Assembly (NCBI GenBank): GCA_038503065.1
Contig: JBCAMK010000015.1
Coordinates: 744,001-808,000 of the forward strand
From: Paragyromitra xinjiangensis
Taxonomy: Eukaryota > Ascomycota > Pezizomycetes > Pezizales > Discinaceae
Direction: 5' to 3'
Length of the DNA: 64,000 nt
Positions 1 to 11,834 of this stretch are shown piece after piece (positions within the stretch are counted from its first letter, which is position 1; every line of letters starts with the position of its first letter). Below the pieces are notes generated by a model. It was not told where the DNA came from and searched no databases. It saw only the letters and a list, made by a program, of their open reading frames with translations. Position numbers and translations under genes: made by a program.

Positions 1-1629
1 ACTAGCTATTTTTTACGGATGCTGGTCCAAGCGATGTCGGGTCTGCCCTTATCCCCCGCGAGGGTCCCCCAGCTGCTGAGTCGGCCACAGCCAATTCCAT
101 AGCACCTGCGTGGGAGGATAGCGACGATGAGCGCCTGACAGTCTCCCTTACATCCTACAGCCAGCGACGCAAATTGCGAGATACAGAGATGGATGATATT
201 ATAAGTGGCACAGAGTACTCTAGGCGGCTACGTCGACAGTAAGATCGCCGGTCCTTGCTTTGTGGCTGCTATTCACTCTGCACTTTTATTCACACATTTG
301 GGTGGTATATAGATTCGAGCGTGTATATCCCGTACCAGACTGGGCAATTCCTCCAAAAGAGCCAGAGCGAAAACGCCGAAGACGGGACTCAGATTCTGGC
401 TCAGAATCATCAGGTTCAGAAATGGATCTTGATGAAGAAAATGTTTCGGCGCCCCCGCTTTCTGAGCTCCTTCAAAGCAATCAGGGCTGGGTTAAGACCA
501 ATGATCGAAAATCTGGCACAAAACTGCGCCCTGAAATTCTTAATATTGCGAGGTTGATAGATGCTAATAACACTGGTGGTAGTTTGGTAAGTTTCCTTAT
601 GGTTTTTGGGAGCAAGTGGAGTAGCCTAACAGAACCTCGTATAGTCCGGTATCAACGCTCTATCTTTTCACCCCTCACACCCCCTCCTCCTCTCATCTGG
701 TCTCGACAGCACTATTCGCCTTCACCATATAGATGGCAAAGTTAATCCTCCCGCTACCTCCCTTCACCTTCGACGTACTCCCATAAATACCGCCCTTTTC
801 CACCCTGACGGTAAGCGAGTATTTGCTGCTGGCCGACGACGCTACTTTCACATTTGGGACTTAGAATCCGGAGCTATAGAAAAAGTTACCCGAGTCTATG
901 GCCATCAGGAAGAACAGAAATCAATGGAAAGTTTCAAGCTTTCACCCGATGGAAAATGGATGGGGATTCTCGGGTCCAAGGGGATTGTAAATATTCTTGA
1001 TGCTAAAACTAGCCAGTGGGTTGCTGCGGCGAAGGTGGAAGGCAAAGCGCAAGATATAAGTTGGTATCACGATGGGTCCGGGCTTACGATTGCGAACAAG
1101 GGGGGTGAGTTATGGGAGTATGATGTTTCAAAACGATCATTCACAGGGAGATGGAGAGATGAAGGCGGGTTCGCAACGACAGTCATTGCGAATGGTGGTA
1201 GTAGGTGGATTGCTGTTGGGAGCCAGAGCGGGATTGTCAATATCTACGATCGTAGGATCTCGTTTGGCACGGGGGTGGGAGCGATGGGAACTGCAGAAGA
1301 TCCAAAACCAGTTAAATCTTTCGAGCAGTTGGTAACGGCAATCAGTGTATTGGCTTTCTCTCCAGATTATCAGATTCTCTGCATGGCGAGTCGGGGGAAG
1401 AAGGATGCGTTAAGGATGAGTGAGTTCTTCTTTCTAATGAGATGGTGTAAGAGACTTGCTGACATTGGATATAGTCCATTTACCTAGCTGTACTGTATAT
1501 AAGAACTGGCCGACATCAAAAACCCCTCTCGGGAAAGTTACGACAGTCACTTGGGCTGGGAAAGAAACAGCGATGGTGGCAGTTGGTAATGAAGCAGGGA
1601 ATGTCAGGCTGTTCGAGATAAAGGGTTAG
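1..1629 (+). CDS. UTP18: U3 snoRNP protein Utp18, C-terminal part (partial)
   Basis: WD40 protein of the small-subunit processome, which binds U3 snoRNA and cleaves pre-rRNA in the nucleolus. The 5' end lies outside the window. Visible exons are 6-238 (after a CTAG acceptor at 2-5), 313-586, 645-1419 and 1475-1629, 478 residues in one continuous frame. Seen: an acidic N-terminal piece (LFFTDAGPSD), the linker FERVYPVPDW, and WD-type repeats such as RRYFHIWDLESG and SGIVNIYDRR. The C-terminal block SCTVYKNWPTSKTPLGKVT and final repeat GNVRLFEIKG are typical of Utp18. Introns are 74, 58 and 55 bp. The upstream neighbour is unknown. Identity is confident from the overall order of blocks; the splice joints are inferred. 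Confidence 0.9.
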
Positions 1630-2063
1630 GGTTACATTGCATATGCTGCCCTGATCATGTACTATCACTCAATTCTTGTAGATCATGGAACAAAATAATA
1701 TTAACAGTATTTCTGATTGGCCCGAGAACCAAATATATTTTGTGGGATGTCCCCAATAAACTAACGCTTAACCCAAAAGCGGGATTTCCCGGCGGGTCCC
1801 TCGTGACTTTCCAATAGGGTCTGATACGGAGCTCTTTGGCGATAACCAGCACTTTGCTAAAGGCCATACAGACATGCAGGTGTAGAACCATGCAAGCTAG
1901 ATGCGCCTTCAACTCTCGACATCAGTTTTCGAGAAGACACCGCTTTTCCGCCAACTTGAAAGTTATAAAGAGCGACTTCATTCTCGTGGCTTGTCAGGAA
2001 TCGTCACCGTCAACGTTATATGTGCGAAAGTAAAGCCCATCTTGCACTTATAGCACAAGCAAA
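1630..2063. other. intergenic, no gene seen
   Basis: 3' flank of UTP18. Short ORFs on both strands lack protein-like composition or splice-compatible continuation, and I assign nothing here. Confidence 0.5.
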
Positions 2064-2440
2064 ATGAGCTCTCCCTGCGCATTTTCTCAGCTTGTGAAAG
2101 CCGTCAAAGCCTACCAAGGCAAAACTACCCAGGCCAAGAAGACCCTTGAAACTATCCACGCCTCATTCAACGAAGGCACCAAGCCCGAGCCCCAGAAGCT
2201 CGACCAATACACCCAAAACCTCTAGCTTGCCCAGATGCTGCAGCTTCGAAACCAGAGACTGCAAAGTATCAGGCCCTTGCTGACGCTGCAAAGTCTCAAG
2301 TGGTAAGTGTCCAGGGCGTGCTCGCCGGGAAGCAAGCCTCGTACTGGATTTGTAAGATTGAGTAAGATGACAACATCGAGAAGTGGGGGCTAGAAATTAG
2401 GAAGATCAATAGGCAGTTGTCGATTCTACAGGATTCCTAA
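2064..2440 (+). pseudogene. decayed small coiled-coil-like gene
   Basis: The ATG at 2064 opens a 53-codon frame (starts MSSPCAFSQLVKAVKAYQGK) rich in Lys, Ala and Gln, ending at a TAG at 2223-2225. The next frame (phase of 2234) continues with equally protein-like sequence: SKPETAKYQALADAAKSQVV, then a TAA after CKIE, then DNIEKWGLEIRKINRQLSIL and a stop at 2438-2440. The composition is even across the frame change, so this looks like one small helical protein of about 120 residues broken by a frameshift and a nonsense codon. I do not recognise the family. An intron could bridge the first break but would not explain the internal TAA. Confidence in decay is moderate. Confidence 0.45.
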
Positions 2441-3060
2441 GTTAGAGGTGTGGTAGATATCGGATCCTCTAGGAGTAACCAGTGTTGGCACGAGGCTGAG
2501 CGTTGTCACGTTATTTTCTTTTGTTATGCCTTTCCTGTGGTTTTTTGGTTTTGGGGCCTTTTTGATTGATTGGTTTAGTTCAATTAATGTAGACCGATAG
2601 ACTGAATTATTACCATATGATAAATAGGGCTCTCCCCAAATTTAACATGGCTTTGTCCATGAATTGTGTACTAAATGAAATAGCGATACTGTGGTGATAG
2701 AACCCAGCGTCTTAAACTTGATAGCGGTAATGATCTGGGAAGGGGAAGCTGCCGAGTTGATATCCCTCAGAAAAATAGAACCGAAAAAGAATTGGAAGAA
2801 TCGCCCCGTTGTTGGCCTTCCCCCATGGCCCAAAACCAGCATCTAGCGATAGATCTTTTTATTCTCTAAAGAACGCTACCTATAAGGATTCGTGAACGTT
2901 TATGTATGACGTTAGCCGGGTAACCTTGCTGGGTGTGGCCTAGTGCAGCTTCAAGCTCCCCCACCAACACCACCACTAAAGCACTCGCTCCATCCGGATT
3001 TATCTCCTCGCTTTCCATCGTTTAGTTTGTTGTCTTTGATATCTCCATCCAACTCAAATT
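2441..3060. other. intergenic, promoter side of PRE8
   Basis: No supported gene. The stretch just before 3061 is CT-rich and poor in G, as in many fungal promoters. Confidence 0.4.
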
Positions 3061-4240
3061 ATGGCTGACAGATATTCCTTCTCTCTTACCACTTTCTCCC
3101 CGAGGTATAGAGCCTGCCCTCAATCTAATTTATCTATGCTTAACTGACAAGAGTTGTATCCATAATACAGTGGTAAACTCGTTCAGATTGGTACGTTTCC
3201 GAAATCCTAGGAGCTAGATTAAGACAGATACGGGCGATCCGGGAAATTTTGGAGGCGTTATTTGGTTGATGGAAATGGATGAAGGACGATGTGGGGCTGA
3301 TTTCATGGCCTAACCCCAGAATATGCTCTCAACGCCGTAAATCAAGGTGTTACTGCTTTAGGGATCAAAGGTTGCTCCTTTTCGTTTTGCTTTAGCTGAT
3401 AAACTCTAACACAAACTTCAGCAACCAACGGGGTCGTCCTAGCTACCGAGAAGAAATCCTCAACCCCGCTCATGAACTCGTCATCACTCGAGAAAATATC
3501 CCGAATAACTCCCAACATTGGAATGATCTATTCTGGCATGGGACCTGACTATCGAGTATTGACCGACAAGGCCAGAAAGGTTTCACACACGGATTACAAA
3601 CGTATCTACAACGAATACCCTCCTACCAGAATACTTGTGCAGGATGTTGCGAAAGTTATGCAAGAGGCAACCCAGAGTGGTGGTGTGAGGCCATTTGGAG
3701 TCAGTTTGCTTGTTGCAGGATGGGATGATAAGCCAGCTGGCACAGGCAAGGGAGGGCCGGCGTTATATCAGGTGGGTTGCGATCCTGCCTCCAGTTTGAA
3801 GCTTGGGAGACCGGCAACAGTTAAAAAGCTAATTCGAGTTAATTTATAGGTCGATCCTTCTGGCTCGTACTTTCCCTGGAAAGCAACTGCCATCGGCAAA
3901 AGCGCGACATCCGCCAAGACCTTTCTCGAAAAGCGTTATGCTGAAGGCTTAGAGCTAGAAGACGCCATCCATATTGCACTCCTGACACTGAAGGAAACTG
4001 TAAGTGTATCACACATTCGTCTCTATTCCGGTTTGCGAGCTACGAATACTCTTTAGAAAATCACTACTAATTTACACCCGATAGATCGAGGGTGAGATGT
4101 CTGGCGACACTGTAGAGATTGGAATCGTAGGTCCTCCAGCAGACCACCTTCTAGGATATGAAGGTGTCGAGCACGCACAGGGGCCTCGGTTCAGGAAGTT
4201 GAGCCCACAGGAGATTGAGGATTACCTAACAAACTTGTAG
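3061..4240 (+). CDS. PRE8: 20S proteasome subunit alpha-2
   Basis: Alpha-ring subunit of the 20S proteasome; structural, not proteolytic. Exons 3061-3104, 3171-3190, 3320-3370, 3422-3771, 3850-3999 and 4085-4240 join in frame to 256 residues, the usual family length (yeast 250). Seen: start [20 protein letters not shown], the alpha-subunit signature running into [11 protein letters not shown], then [29 protein letters not shown], the [13 protein letters not shown] block, and [20 protein letters not shown] across intron 4. The end EIEDYLTNL fits alpha-2. The 20-nt second exon and small third exon make this gene easy to miss. Alpha-2 rather than another alpha is chosen from the [14 protein letters not shown] start. 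Confidence 0.95.
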
Positions 4241-4526
4241 AGCGGATGGGGGTAATTTGCATATACATTCGATGTCTACGTAAAAAAATCGCTACTAGTA
4301 GAAGACCCATTATTATTCTCTAGGGGTTTATTGTTAATGCTTTCACAAGGTGGACTCGAAAACAACTGTATTTCGACTAGACTGCATCTTGCAGCTAATA
4401 AACAGTAAATTTAGCCCACCGGCTTCTTTTATGCGAGTCGAAAGAAAGTAGGGAAATAGACAAAATGGATAACAGGAGGAAGAGGTGTAATAGAGAAGAG
4501 AGCCCAAAGGAGAAAAAACTAAGGAC
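4241..4526. other. intergenic 3' flank of PRE8
   Basis: A+T-rich spacer; nothing supported. Confidence 0.4.
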
Positions 4527-4883
4527 ATGGTAAAACCCCACCTAGCCGTCATGATCATTGGCCTCATGCCTGTCTCGGAGTACACCTCATCAGCTTCCAT
4601 CCATTTTTAGGTATCTCACGCTCGGAAATCACCACAGAAGGCGAGTGAGTGGTTCCGCATCCTTGAGTCCATCTCGAGAGCGCTCATCATTGAAGCTGGC
4701 AAGACCAACCAGACCCATACAATACACCTCAGTGAGACTAAACAACCCTATTATAACTCCCTAAATAAATATGCCTCGGAAATCAGCCTCGGAAACCATG
4801 AATATGATCTAGAATGGGGAACGACATACAGCGACGATACCCATTTTGAGTTTAAACTATTGTGTTGCGATGTGAGACTGTAA
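4527..4883 (+). pseudogene. 118-codon ORF interrupted by one TAG
   Basis: From ATG 4527 one frame runs to TAA 4881-4883 with a single in-frame stop, TAG at 4608-4610 (codon 28). Before it the sequence is hydrophobic (MVKPHLAVMIIGLMPVSEYT), resembling a signal peptide. After it comes protein-like sequence without Met, including KASEWFRILESISRALIIEA and NHEYDLEWGTTYSDDTHFEF. I do not recognise the family. Three readings are open: a gene killed by one amber mutation; an intron ending at the TTTTTAG at 4604-4610, with 4611-4883 as a last exon of a gene whose first exon I cannot fix; or chance. A recent pseudogene or small secreted protein is most plausible. Confidence 0.35.
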
Positions 4884-5312
4884 ACTGCTGGTTCGTGCAG
4901 TTAATGAGAGTGAAGCTATATGGAACAGGCAACAAGAGCTCTGAGGTCGGGGTGGGATATTGCCACCTAAACCTCTTTCCTAGTTAGGTCCGGTTTTGAA
5001 TGTATAGGTGGTCATTACCCATCTATCCAAAAATAAAATAAAATTAGGGCAATGATTCATATCGGTTGTTAAACTTGCAATCAACGATAAAGTGTGTGAT
5101 TTTAGTCTGCAATGAGGTTTGATTTGTTTGTACCCCCTCTAGCATTCACACTCCGAACAGATCAACTTAGTGGGACCAGAATCTTTCCTAAAGTCTTAAA
5201 AATACCCTGTTCCAAAAGTTGCGCCCTAAATCCCAAACTTTTATTCTATTTACAAAACCATCCAGTCATACTTCGTCTAACCCATAGCTAAGTACTACCC
5301 TTGTATACTTTC
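4884..5312. other. intergenic between convergent genes
   Basis: A+T-rich spacer; no gene seen. Confidence 0.4.
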
Positions 5313-7991
5313 CTATCCACGAAACTCCCCTGAGGCCCGAGGGAATACCCGCTTGTAAAGACCTGTTATGGTTAGGATATCATACAAAACGATAGCTTTG
5401 AAAGGGGACTTACTAATAGCCACAGCATCCTGAGGATTGATTTTCCCATCGAACGTAGCCTTGAAGTAACCGTGTGTACCCAGCGACTCTTTGATAAATC
5501 CACTATACCAGCAGGAACTCAATGATTAGAGGTCCAGTTCCTGCATGTGGAGGGGATGGGGATACATACCTTCGTCCTCTCCTTGTAAATAATGGAATCG
5601 CCTTGAACCACGCTACATCCTCTGCATTAAAGAACATATACCGCACCGTCACTAGCTTCTTATGAATTTTAAATGGATGACCTGTGAGCACGACTCTCTT
5701 TGCGACAACTCTACTCTGGTCCACATTCAAAAAGCTCCCCATCCCCACCAGTTTCAATCCTCCAAGTTCATCCTTCTTCCAGAACACGGCAGGCACACTC
5801 CCCCACATCACTGGTCCTATTACCGTCGCTACACTTGTACGGCCAGGTATCAAGTACCGCTCAAACTTGGCCACATTGTTCTTTCCAGTCCCGCCAGCCT
5901 GCGAGAAGAGTGGGTTGATAGTGAGACGGTGGGGACCGACTTGTACGATCAGCTCGTCTTTTGCTTTGATGGGCTCGCCAGTGTGCTCGCTACTGTGAGT
6001 TAAGGAGAAATTGATAACGGCCTGTTTGTGTTCATGCCTTAGCAGCCCATACAGTGCTACGAGTTTTCCCGCTTGATGAACTTCAACGATTTCCTTCGGA
6101 GCAGCCTTGAGGTAGACCAACACTCTGGTCCCCGGAACTACACCACCAACCAGCGCCTCGGAGACAATCTTATTCTTGAGTGCCTTGTAGTTCTCAATAC
6201 GCGCAAGGCGATCCCAGTTCTCGGGTTGGAACGGTACATCTTCCGATGTCTCCCATTTGCTGCTACGCAACGACTTCAGGCCACGATATCGCGCGAGACG
6301 CTCTCGTGCAGTGACGTTAGGGTGGAGCTCAATCTCGTCGGGGAATTCGCGGTCTTCATCGGCCTCGTTACCACGATTCTCCCTGAACGCAGCGATCTCA
6401 ACTGCTTCCTGATCTGGTGAGCGGTCGAGGAACATCTCAGACTTTCCATCATCGCCGAACTCTGTCATCATCTCCGTCATAGCCGGCCCAGCCAGTCCTT
6501 CAACTCCGTCTTCCGGTCTTGCAGCGGCTTCATCGTCAAGTACCATATCGACGTCCTCATCGTCCTCTAGATCAGAGGCGTCGGAGTCCTCGTCGAGGAT
6601 CCATGCTGCTTGGTAGGAGGATGTACCTTTTGGTAATCGTACAGGCTTCTCATACGGGATGTTGATAGTGTCGATATCATCGTCGAAGTAGTGGTGGTCG
6701 TCGAGGAGGACGCCCCGACGGGATTCGGTCATGGTTGTGGCGGCTTCAGAGATGGCATCGGAGATGTCGTGCATTTCGGTTTCGGGGGCGAGGTCGAGGA
6801 GGGGCTCTTGTGCGGGGGTTGGTGTGGCTAGAGTTCTTAGAGCGGAGGATTCGTCGACAGCCATGGCGTCGCTTTCGGTGTGGGTTTTTGGAACTGAAGC
6901 TGTGGAGTATTCGCATATCTGTAGTTTGTTAGTATGGTATATATTGTAGTGATAAGTTCGTAGACCTTTTCTATCTGGAAATCCCCATAGCCTTGAATAT
7001 GGACTAGTCGATCTGCATTCAGCCCTTTACCTCTCACAACTCCTCCAATTGCTATTCCTTCTTCTTCGCTCCATCGCACATCGTCAGCGAGTAAATAACT
7101 CCTCGAATCCCTCCAGTGGATTCCCTTTGGCGTCTGTGTGCATAAGGATCGAATCACATTACTCGATTCTTGAGGCGATGACAAATCATTGACCTTTGTC
7201 GTTGTAGGATAGAAATGCGAGATGTAGCTGAGTAGCGATTTCTTAATCTCGGGCTTCCTTTTGGGTTGCTCGATAGTTTCCATATGCTGAACCACGGTAA
7301 CAGTGTTGGAGATACCCTGTGCCTCGATGCTGCGGATGATGAGCTCACCAGTGTAGTCAACTTCCTGGTTCGCAGAGAGAACAAGGACGACGAAATCAGC
7401 GATCTTGCAGGCATCGAGAACAGAGAGCAGCTCCCGTTTTAGAGTGATCCATTGGATCTTCTGCTTGAACCTCTCCACCCTGCATCCCTATAAGCCTTTG
7501 GACCCCCAACCATCAGCTAGGCCACGGGGACATACCCAGTAATGATACTCCCAGCTTCCGGCACCTCCCCTTCAAGCTCCAAACTACTTTTCAACTCCCG
7601 TACAGCCGCAGCCGCATCACCATCTTCGCACAACGGCACAACAGCCACGATCCTCGGCGCACCTTTTCGTCCATCGAATATATGGGTTTCCTTCACAAGG
7701 TCTTTGTGTTTATTGTGTTGGATCTGGCGGGCTTTGTTGCGACGGTCGAGTTTCGACATCATTTGCTGGTGGGGGGATTTACGGGCATTTTCAGGCTCTT
7801 CGATTTTACCTGTGTATCAATTTGTGTTAATTCATAGTTCCACCATAAGATCTGTACGAGAAGCTTTTTATATGGAGGAATGAGTTACCTTTATTCTTAG
7901 TTCTCAAAGACGATTTGGTCGCATGTCGCGATTTAAAGGCCTTGTTGGAAGCTTTGACTGTAGGTCGGTGGTGGTGCACCGCAGAGACCAT
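5313..7991 (-). CDS. TSR1: ribosome biogenesis protein Tsr1
   Basis: GTPase-like factor (catalytically dead relative of Bms1) on cytoplasmic and late nucleolar pre-40S particles. Exons, in transcript order: 7991-7889, 7809-7536, 7479-6966, 6918-5570, 5502-5414 and 5362-5313. All phases close, giving 792 residues against 788 in yeast. Seen: basic start [20 protein letters not shown]; a degenerate G domain ([20 protein letters not shown]); the junction DFQIEK/ICEYST; a long acidic linker ([20 protein letters not shown]); and the conserved C-terminal half through [20 protein letters not shown], ending [15 protein letters not shown]. The start follows family practice and lies 331 bp from the divergent NOP14 start. 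Identity is very confident. Confidence 0.95.
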
Positions 7992-8322
7992 GATTATTGA
8001 ATTTTTTTTTTAAAATTTGCCGCCGGAAAAGAGGTAATTTCTAGGGGCGAGTTATAATATTCGTTCTTTTTCCCTTCGAGATTGTAATTCGTTTTCTCAC
8101 CTCCGTCGCTCGTGCAATGTGGGGTGTGGGGTTTTTTCTCTCCGTTTGGTTCAGCAGTCTCTTCGTTATTATCTTATCTTATCCGATCTTTCTTTTCCTC
8201 TTCCTCTCCAGAGTTACCCTGCATCTGGAATCTTGGCATTCAACCTTCAAAATTTCCTCGATTCTTTTTTTGTATGAAGCTGCGCTGAAACACAACTGAA
8301 TTGCTCCCCCTGTCTCTAACAA
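7992..8322. promoter_or_regulatory. shared promoter of TSR1 and NOP14
   Basis: Only 331 bp separate the divergent start codons. It holds two AAAATTT cores (8012-8018 and 8249-8255), close to the RRPE element (AAAAATTTT-like) that marks ribosome-biogenesis promoters in yeasts. I see no clear PAC element (GCGATGAG). The side near NOP14 is strongly T/C-rich. Co-regulation of the pair is inferred. Confidence 0.5.
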
Positions 8323-11258
8323 ATGGGTGAATCGCAGCTCAAGCGCCTTAAGGCGTCCCTGCGCGCTGCTGGAATTACTGGCCAGCAGAAACCTAAAAAG
8401 GCCTCTACGAAAGCGAGGCAATCCTCAAGCAACAATTCTCGTTTGGACCGTAACGTTGCTCTACAGAGCATTCGTGAGGAGTTCAATCCATTTGAGGTTA
8501 AAACGACACGGGAGAAACATGATATAAGTGGGAGGGGGAGGATTAAGGGTGCGCAAGGGAGGCCTGGGTTGAGTAAACAGATTGGAGAGGATAATGTCGG
8601 TTTTTATTTTCCTAGCTGTTCCTGTTTTACTCACCTAGTATTTCGTGCTGACAGAGTTCATTCCGACTATAGAGGAAGAGGACACTTCTCGTCGAGATGC
8701 AACGCCGTAATAAAGCTGGTGGAATTGTGGATCGTCGTTTTGGAGAAAACGACCCAACAATGACCCCCGAAGAAAAGATGCTGGAGCGATTCACGAAGGA
8801 AAAACAAGTACAATAGTCCGCATTATATACTCCCTCTAAAATTTACTCACAAATTGTCACTATAGAAACGAGTCCGCGGCGGCGACATCTTCAACCTCGA
8901 CGACGATGATGATTCTCAGCTAACACACTTTGGCCAATCCCTCGGCGGCGACGACTTTGACGCTGGCAACGAGATTATGCTCTCCGACGACGACCTACTC
9001 GAGAAACGCCTAAAAAAGCGCCGTCTGGATCCAAGCGAAGAACACGGCTCTGGGTCTGACGAAGAGGAAACTCGCCCCGAACGTAAAAAGTCTAAAGCGG
9101 AGGTCATGAAGGAAGTCATCGCGAAATCAAAGCTTCACAAATACGAGCGTCAAAAGGCCAAAGAAGACGATGAGGAGGAGCGTGAGAAGCTTGATGCACA
9201 GATGACAGATATCTGGGCGCTTCTAGGGCGTCAGCAACCCTCAAGGATTGCTGGGCCGGGGACAGGAGCGAATATGGAGCCAGTTCCTGGGCGGGATGAA
9301 CCCCGTGATGAGAAGAAGGGTGACGATATCAAGATCAATCCAGGAAGACTAGCGCAGATTGAGGGTAAAGAAGACGCGGAGTATGATGCAAGGGTCAGGG
9401 AGATGGTCTACGACAAACGCTCGCAGCCCGCGGAAAGGACAAAGACAGCGGAGGAAAAGGCTCTGGAGGAGAGTGAAAGGCTAAGGAAGCTGGAGGAGGC
9501 TAGGCAGAGGAGGATGAGGGGCGAAGAAGATAGTGAAGATGAACAAGCAGCACATGAAGGTGAAGGGGACGATGAGCTGGAGTTTGGGGATGCAGCAGGG
9601 TATGGACTAGGGAGAGGTATTCCGGAGGCGGTGGTGCTGGATAGGACTCAGGAGAATCCGGACGAGCTACTTGATGGAGACTATGAGGTATCGGAAGATG
9701 GATACGTTGATGTTGATGAGAACGGCATCGTAGATGGAAGTGGTGCAGAATTCTCTGATGATTTTGATTCAGATAATGAAATTGCAGCAGGCTCAAACGA
9801 TGAAGAGGAAGACGATTTCCTCGCTGACCTTATGCCAAACAAGAAAGGGTCTAGAGGCGCCTCCTTCAACATCTCCAAAATCCAAGGTGATAGTAAAGTC
9901 GACAAGCTCGCCTTCACCTTCCCCTGCCCTCAAACCCACGAGGAAATGCTAGAAATCACGAAAGATATCCCAATATCCGACCTTCCAACCGTCGTACAAC
10001 GAATCCGTGTCCTCCACCACCCCAAGCTCAACGCCAAAAATAAAATCAAGCTCGCAGAATTTTCCTCTGTCCTCCTCGAACACATAATCTATATCACCAA
10101 CCTTACCCCCACCTCTCCTCCCTTTGCCACTCTTGAAACCCTCATCCGTCACCTCCACGCCCTCTCCAAATCCTACCCCGAGCGCGTTGCGGAAGCCTTC
10201 CGCACCCACCTTCAAGACCTCCATATTAACCGCACCGCCGACGATCTGAATGCCGACGACCTCATCCTCCTCACTGCTATTGGAACCATCTTCCCAACGT
10301 CTGACCACTTTCACCAGGTCGTTACGCCTGCTATGATCGTGATCTGTAAATGGCTTGGACAAGTCCCCCCTAGCTCACTTCAGCGGCTAGGCATGGGAAC
10401 GTACCTAGTTACATTATGTGTACAGTACCAGAGGCTATCAAAACGGTTCATTCCTGAAGCAGTTAACTACGCTTTACAGGCGTTGAGTCTCCTTGCACCA
10501 ACAGCGCAGGCTGAGTTACCGGGGAATTTCCCATATCATGAGAGTCAAGAGGGATTGAGGATAGAAAAGACAAAGGGGTGGGCGGCGAGGAAGATGGGAT
10601 TTAAGGATATATTTGAGGAAAGAGAGGGGGAGGAGAAGAGGAACACACAAAGCACAATTATATATACCCTTTTATGTTTACTAGAGGAGCTGTCAGGACT
10701 ATGGGCGGGAAAAAAAGCCTTCACTGAAGTCTTCCAGCCAGCTGTGGAAGTCGTGGCGCATTTCCAGGGTAAGGAGTGTAAAGGGAAACTTAGCCAAGAC
10801 CTCAAGGTTTGTTTAATCCCCTTCACAGCTTAATTATTGTGGTCTGGTACTGATATAACCCCATCTAGGCCAAACTCAAGTCCACCCACAGCGTGCTCAC
10901 TACTGCTCTCGCTCGCGCTCGCCTCTCTCGTCGTCCGCTTGAGCTACATCATCATCGACCTCTCCCTATTAAAACCTACATTCCTAAATTCGAAGAATCC
11001 TATAGTGCCGATAAACGCAGCTACGACCCAGATAAGGAGCGTGCACAGCTTGCCAAACTGAAAGCAGAGCATAAGCGGGAGCGGAAGGGAGCACTCAGAG
11101 AGCTTAGGAAGGACTCTTCCTTCGTGGCGAGGGAGAAGTTGAAGGAAGATAAGAAGACTAGCAAGGAGTACCATGCGAAGATGGCGAGACTAACAGCAAT
11201 GATCCAGACAGAGGAGGGAGCGGCGGCGAATGAGTATAAGAGACAGAAGAAGAGGTAG
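8323..11258 (+). CDS. NOP14: nucleolar protein Nop14
   Basis: Small-subunit processome component that works with Noc4, Emg1 and Enp2 in 18S rRNA maturation. Exons 8323-8595, 8673-8807, 8866-10806 and 10869-11258 join in frame to 912 residues. Seen: start [18 protein letters not shown]; the block [27 protein letters not shown] joined to [20 protein letters not shown] and [20 protein letters not shown]; acidic tracts around residues 200-320; and the conserved C-terminus [20 protein letters not shown] followed by a Lys/Arg-rich tail (QKKR end). It is somewhat longer than yeast Nop14 (810) because of the acidic linkers. It shares its promoter with TSR1. Confidence 0.95.
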
Positions 11259-11580
11259 AGAAGAGGGATAGCTTGTAGATAATCCTGTAAAATAGTTCAA
11301 CATAAAAGTTTGGTTTTGAGGGATAGTGAAGCATAGATTATCACTCTACAAAAACCACTTATGGGAATGATAGAAAATGCAAAGAGTGAGATTGTATGAT
11401 TAAGTTGAACACTACGTATGAACGATCCAATCCAGGCGACCCCGTAACCAAGATTCATGTTCCAAAGGATAAACCAAGAACGAACAGATTCCCAGGCCGC
11501 CACCCTCGAAACTCGTCTGCCGTCACTGCCCGATTGATCGCAAATCCTCCTCCATCCCAAACGTAACCCCACGAAGAATC

Positions 11581-11834
11581 TAACACTTAGAGGCAATAGT
11601 TCAACATCTTCTACATGCTGTGCGAGGTGCATCCGTTCATTTGCTGCGGGGTCAGCCCTCAAAGCAGGTGGGTGTCCGCTCAACAGAAAGGCTCGCTTTG
11701 ACTGTCACTTAGGAGTAAGATGTCCGTCACGTCGTCGCGGGTGGTGTTTTCCAGTCTAACACTTAGAGGTAGGTGTTGACGAAACAACAGAAACCTGTGT
11801 CGCTTCCTCGCTTTGAGTGTCACTTAGGAGTAAG
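11581..11834 (+). repeat. partial direct duplication
   Basis: Two related segments, 11581-11719 and 11757-11834. Both begin TAACACTTAGAGG and both end with CGCTTTGAnTGTCACTTAG followed by GAGTAAG (n is C or G). The middle parts share AACAGAAA but differ in length. It looks like an old local duplication with an indel in one copy. Confidence 0.6.
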
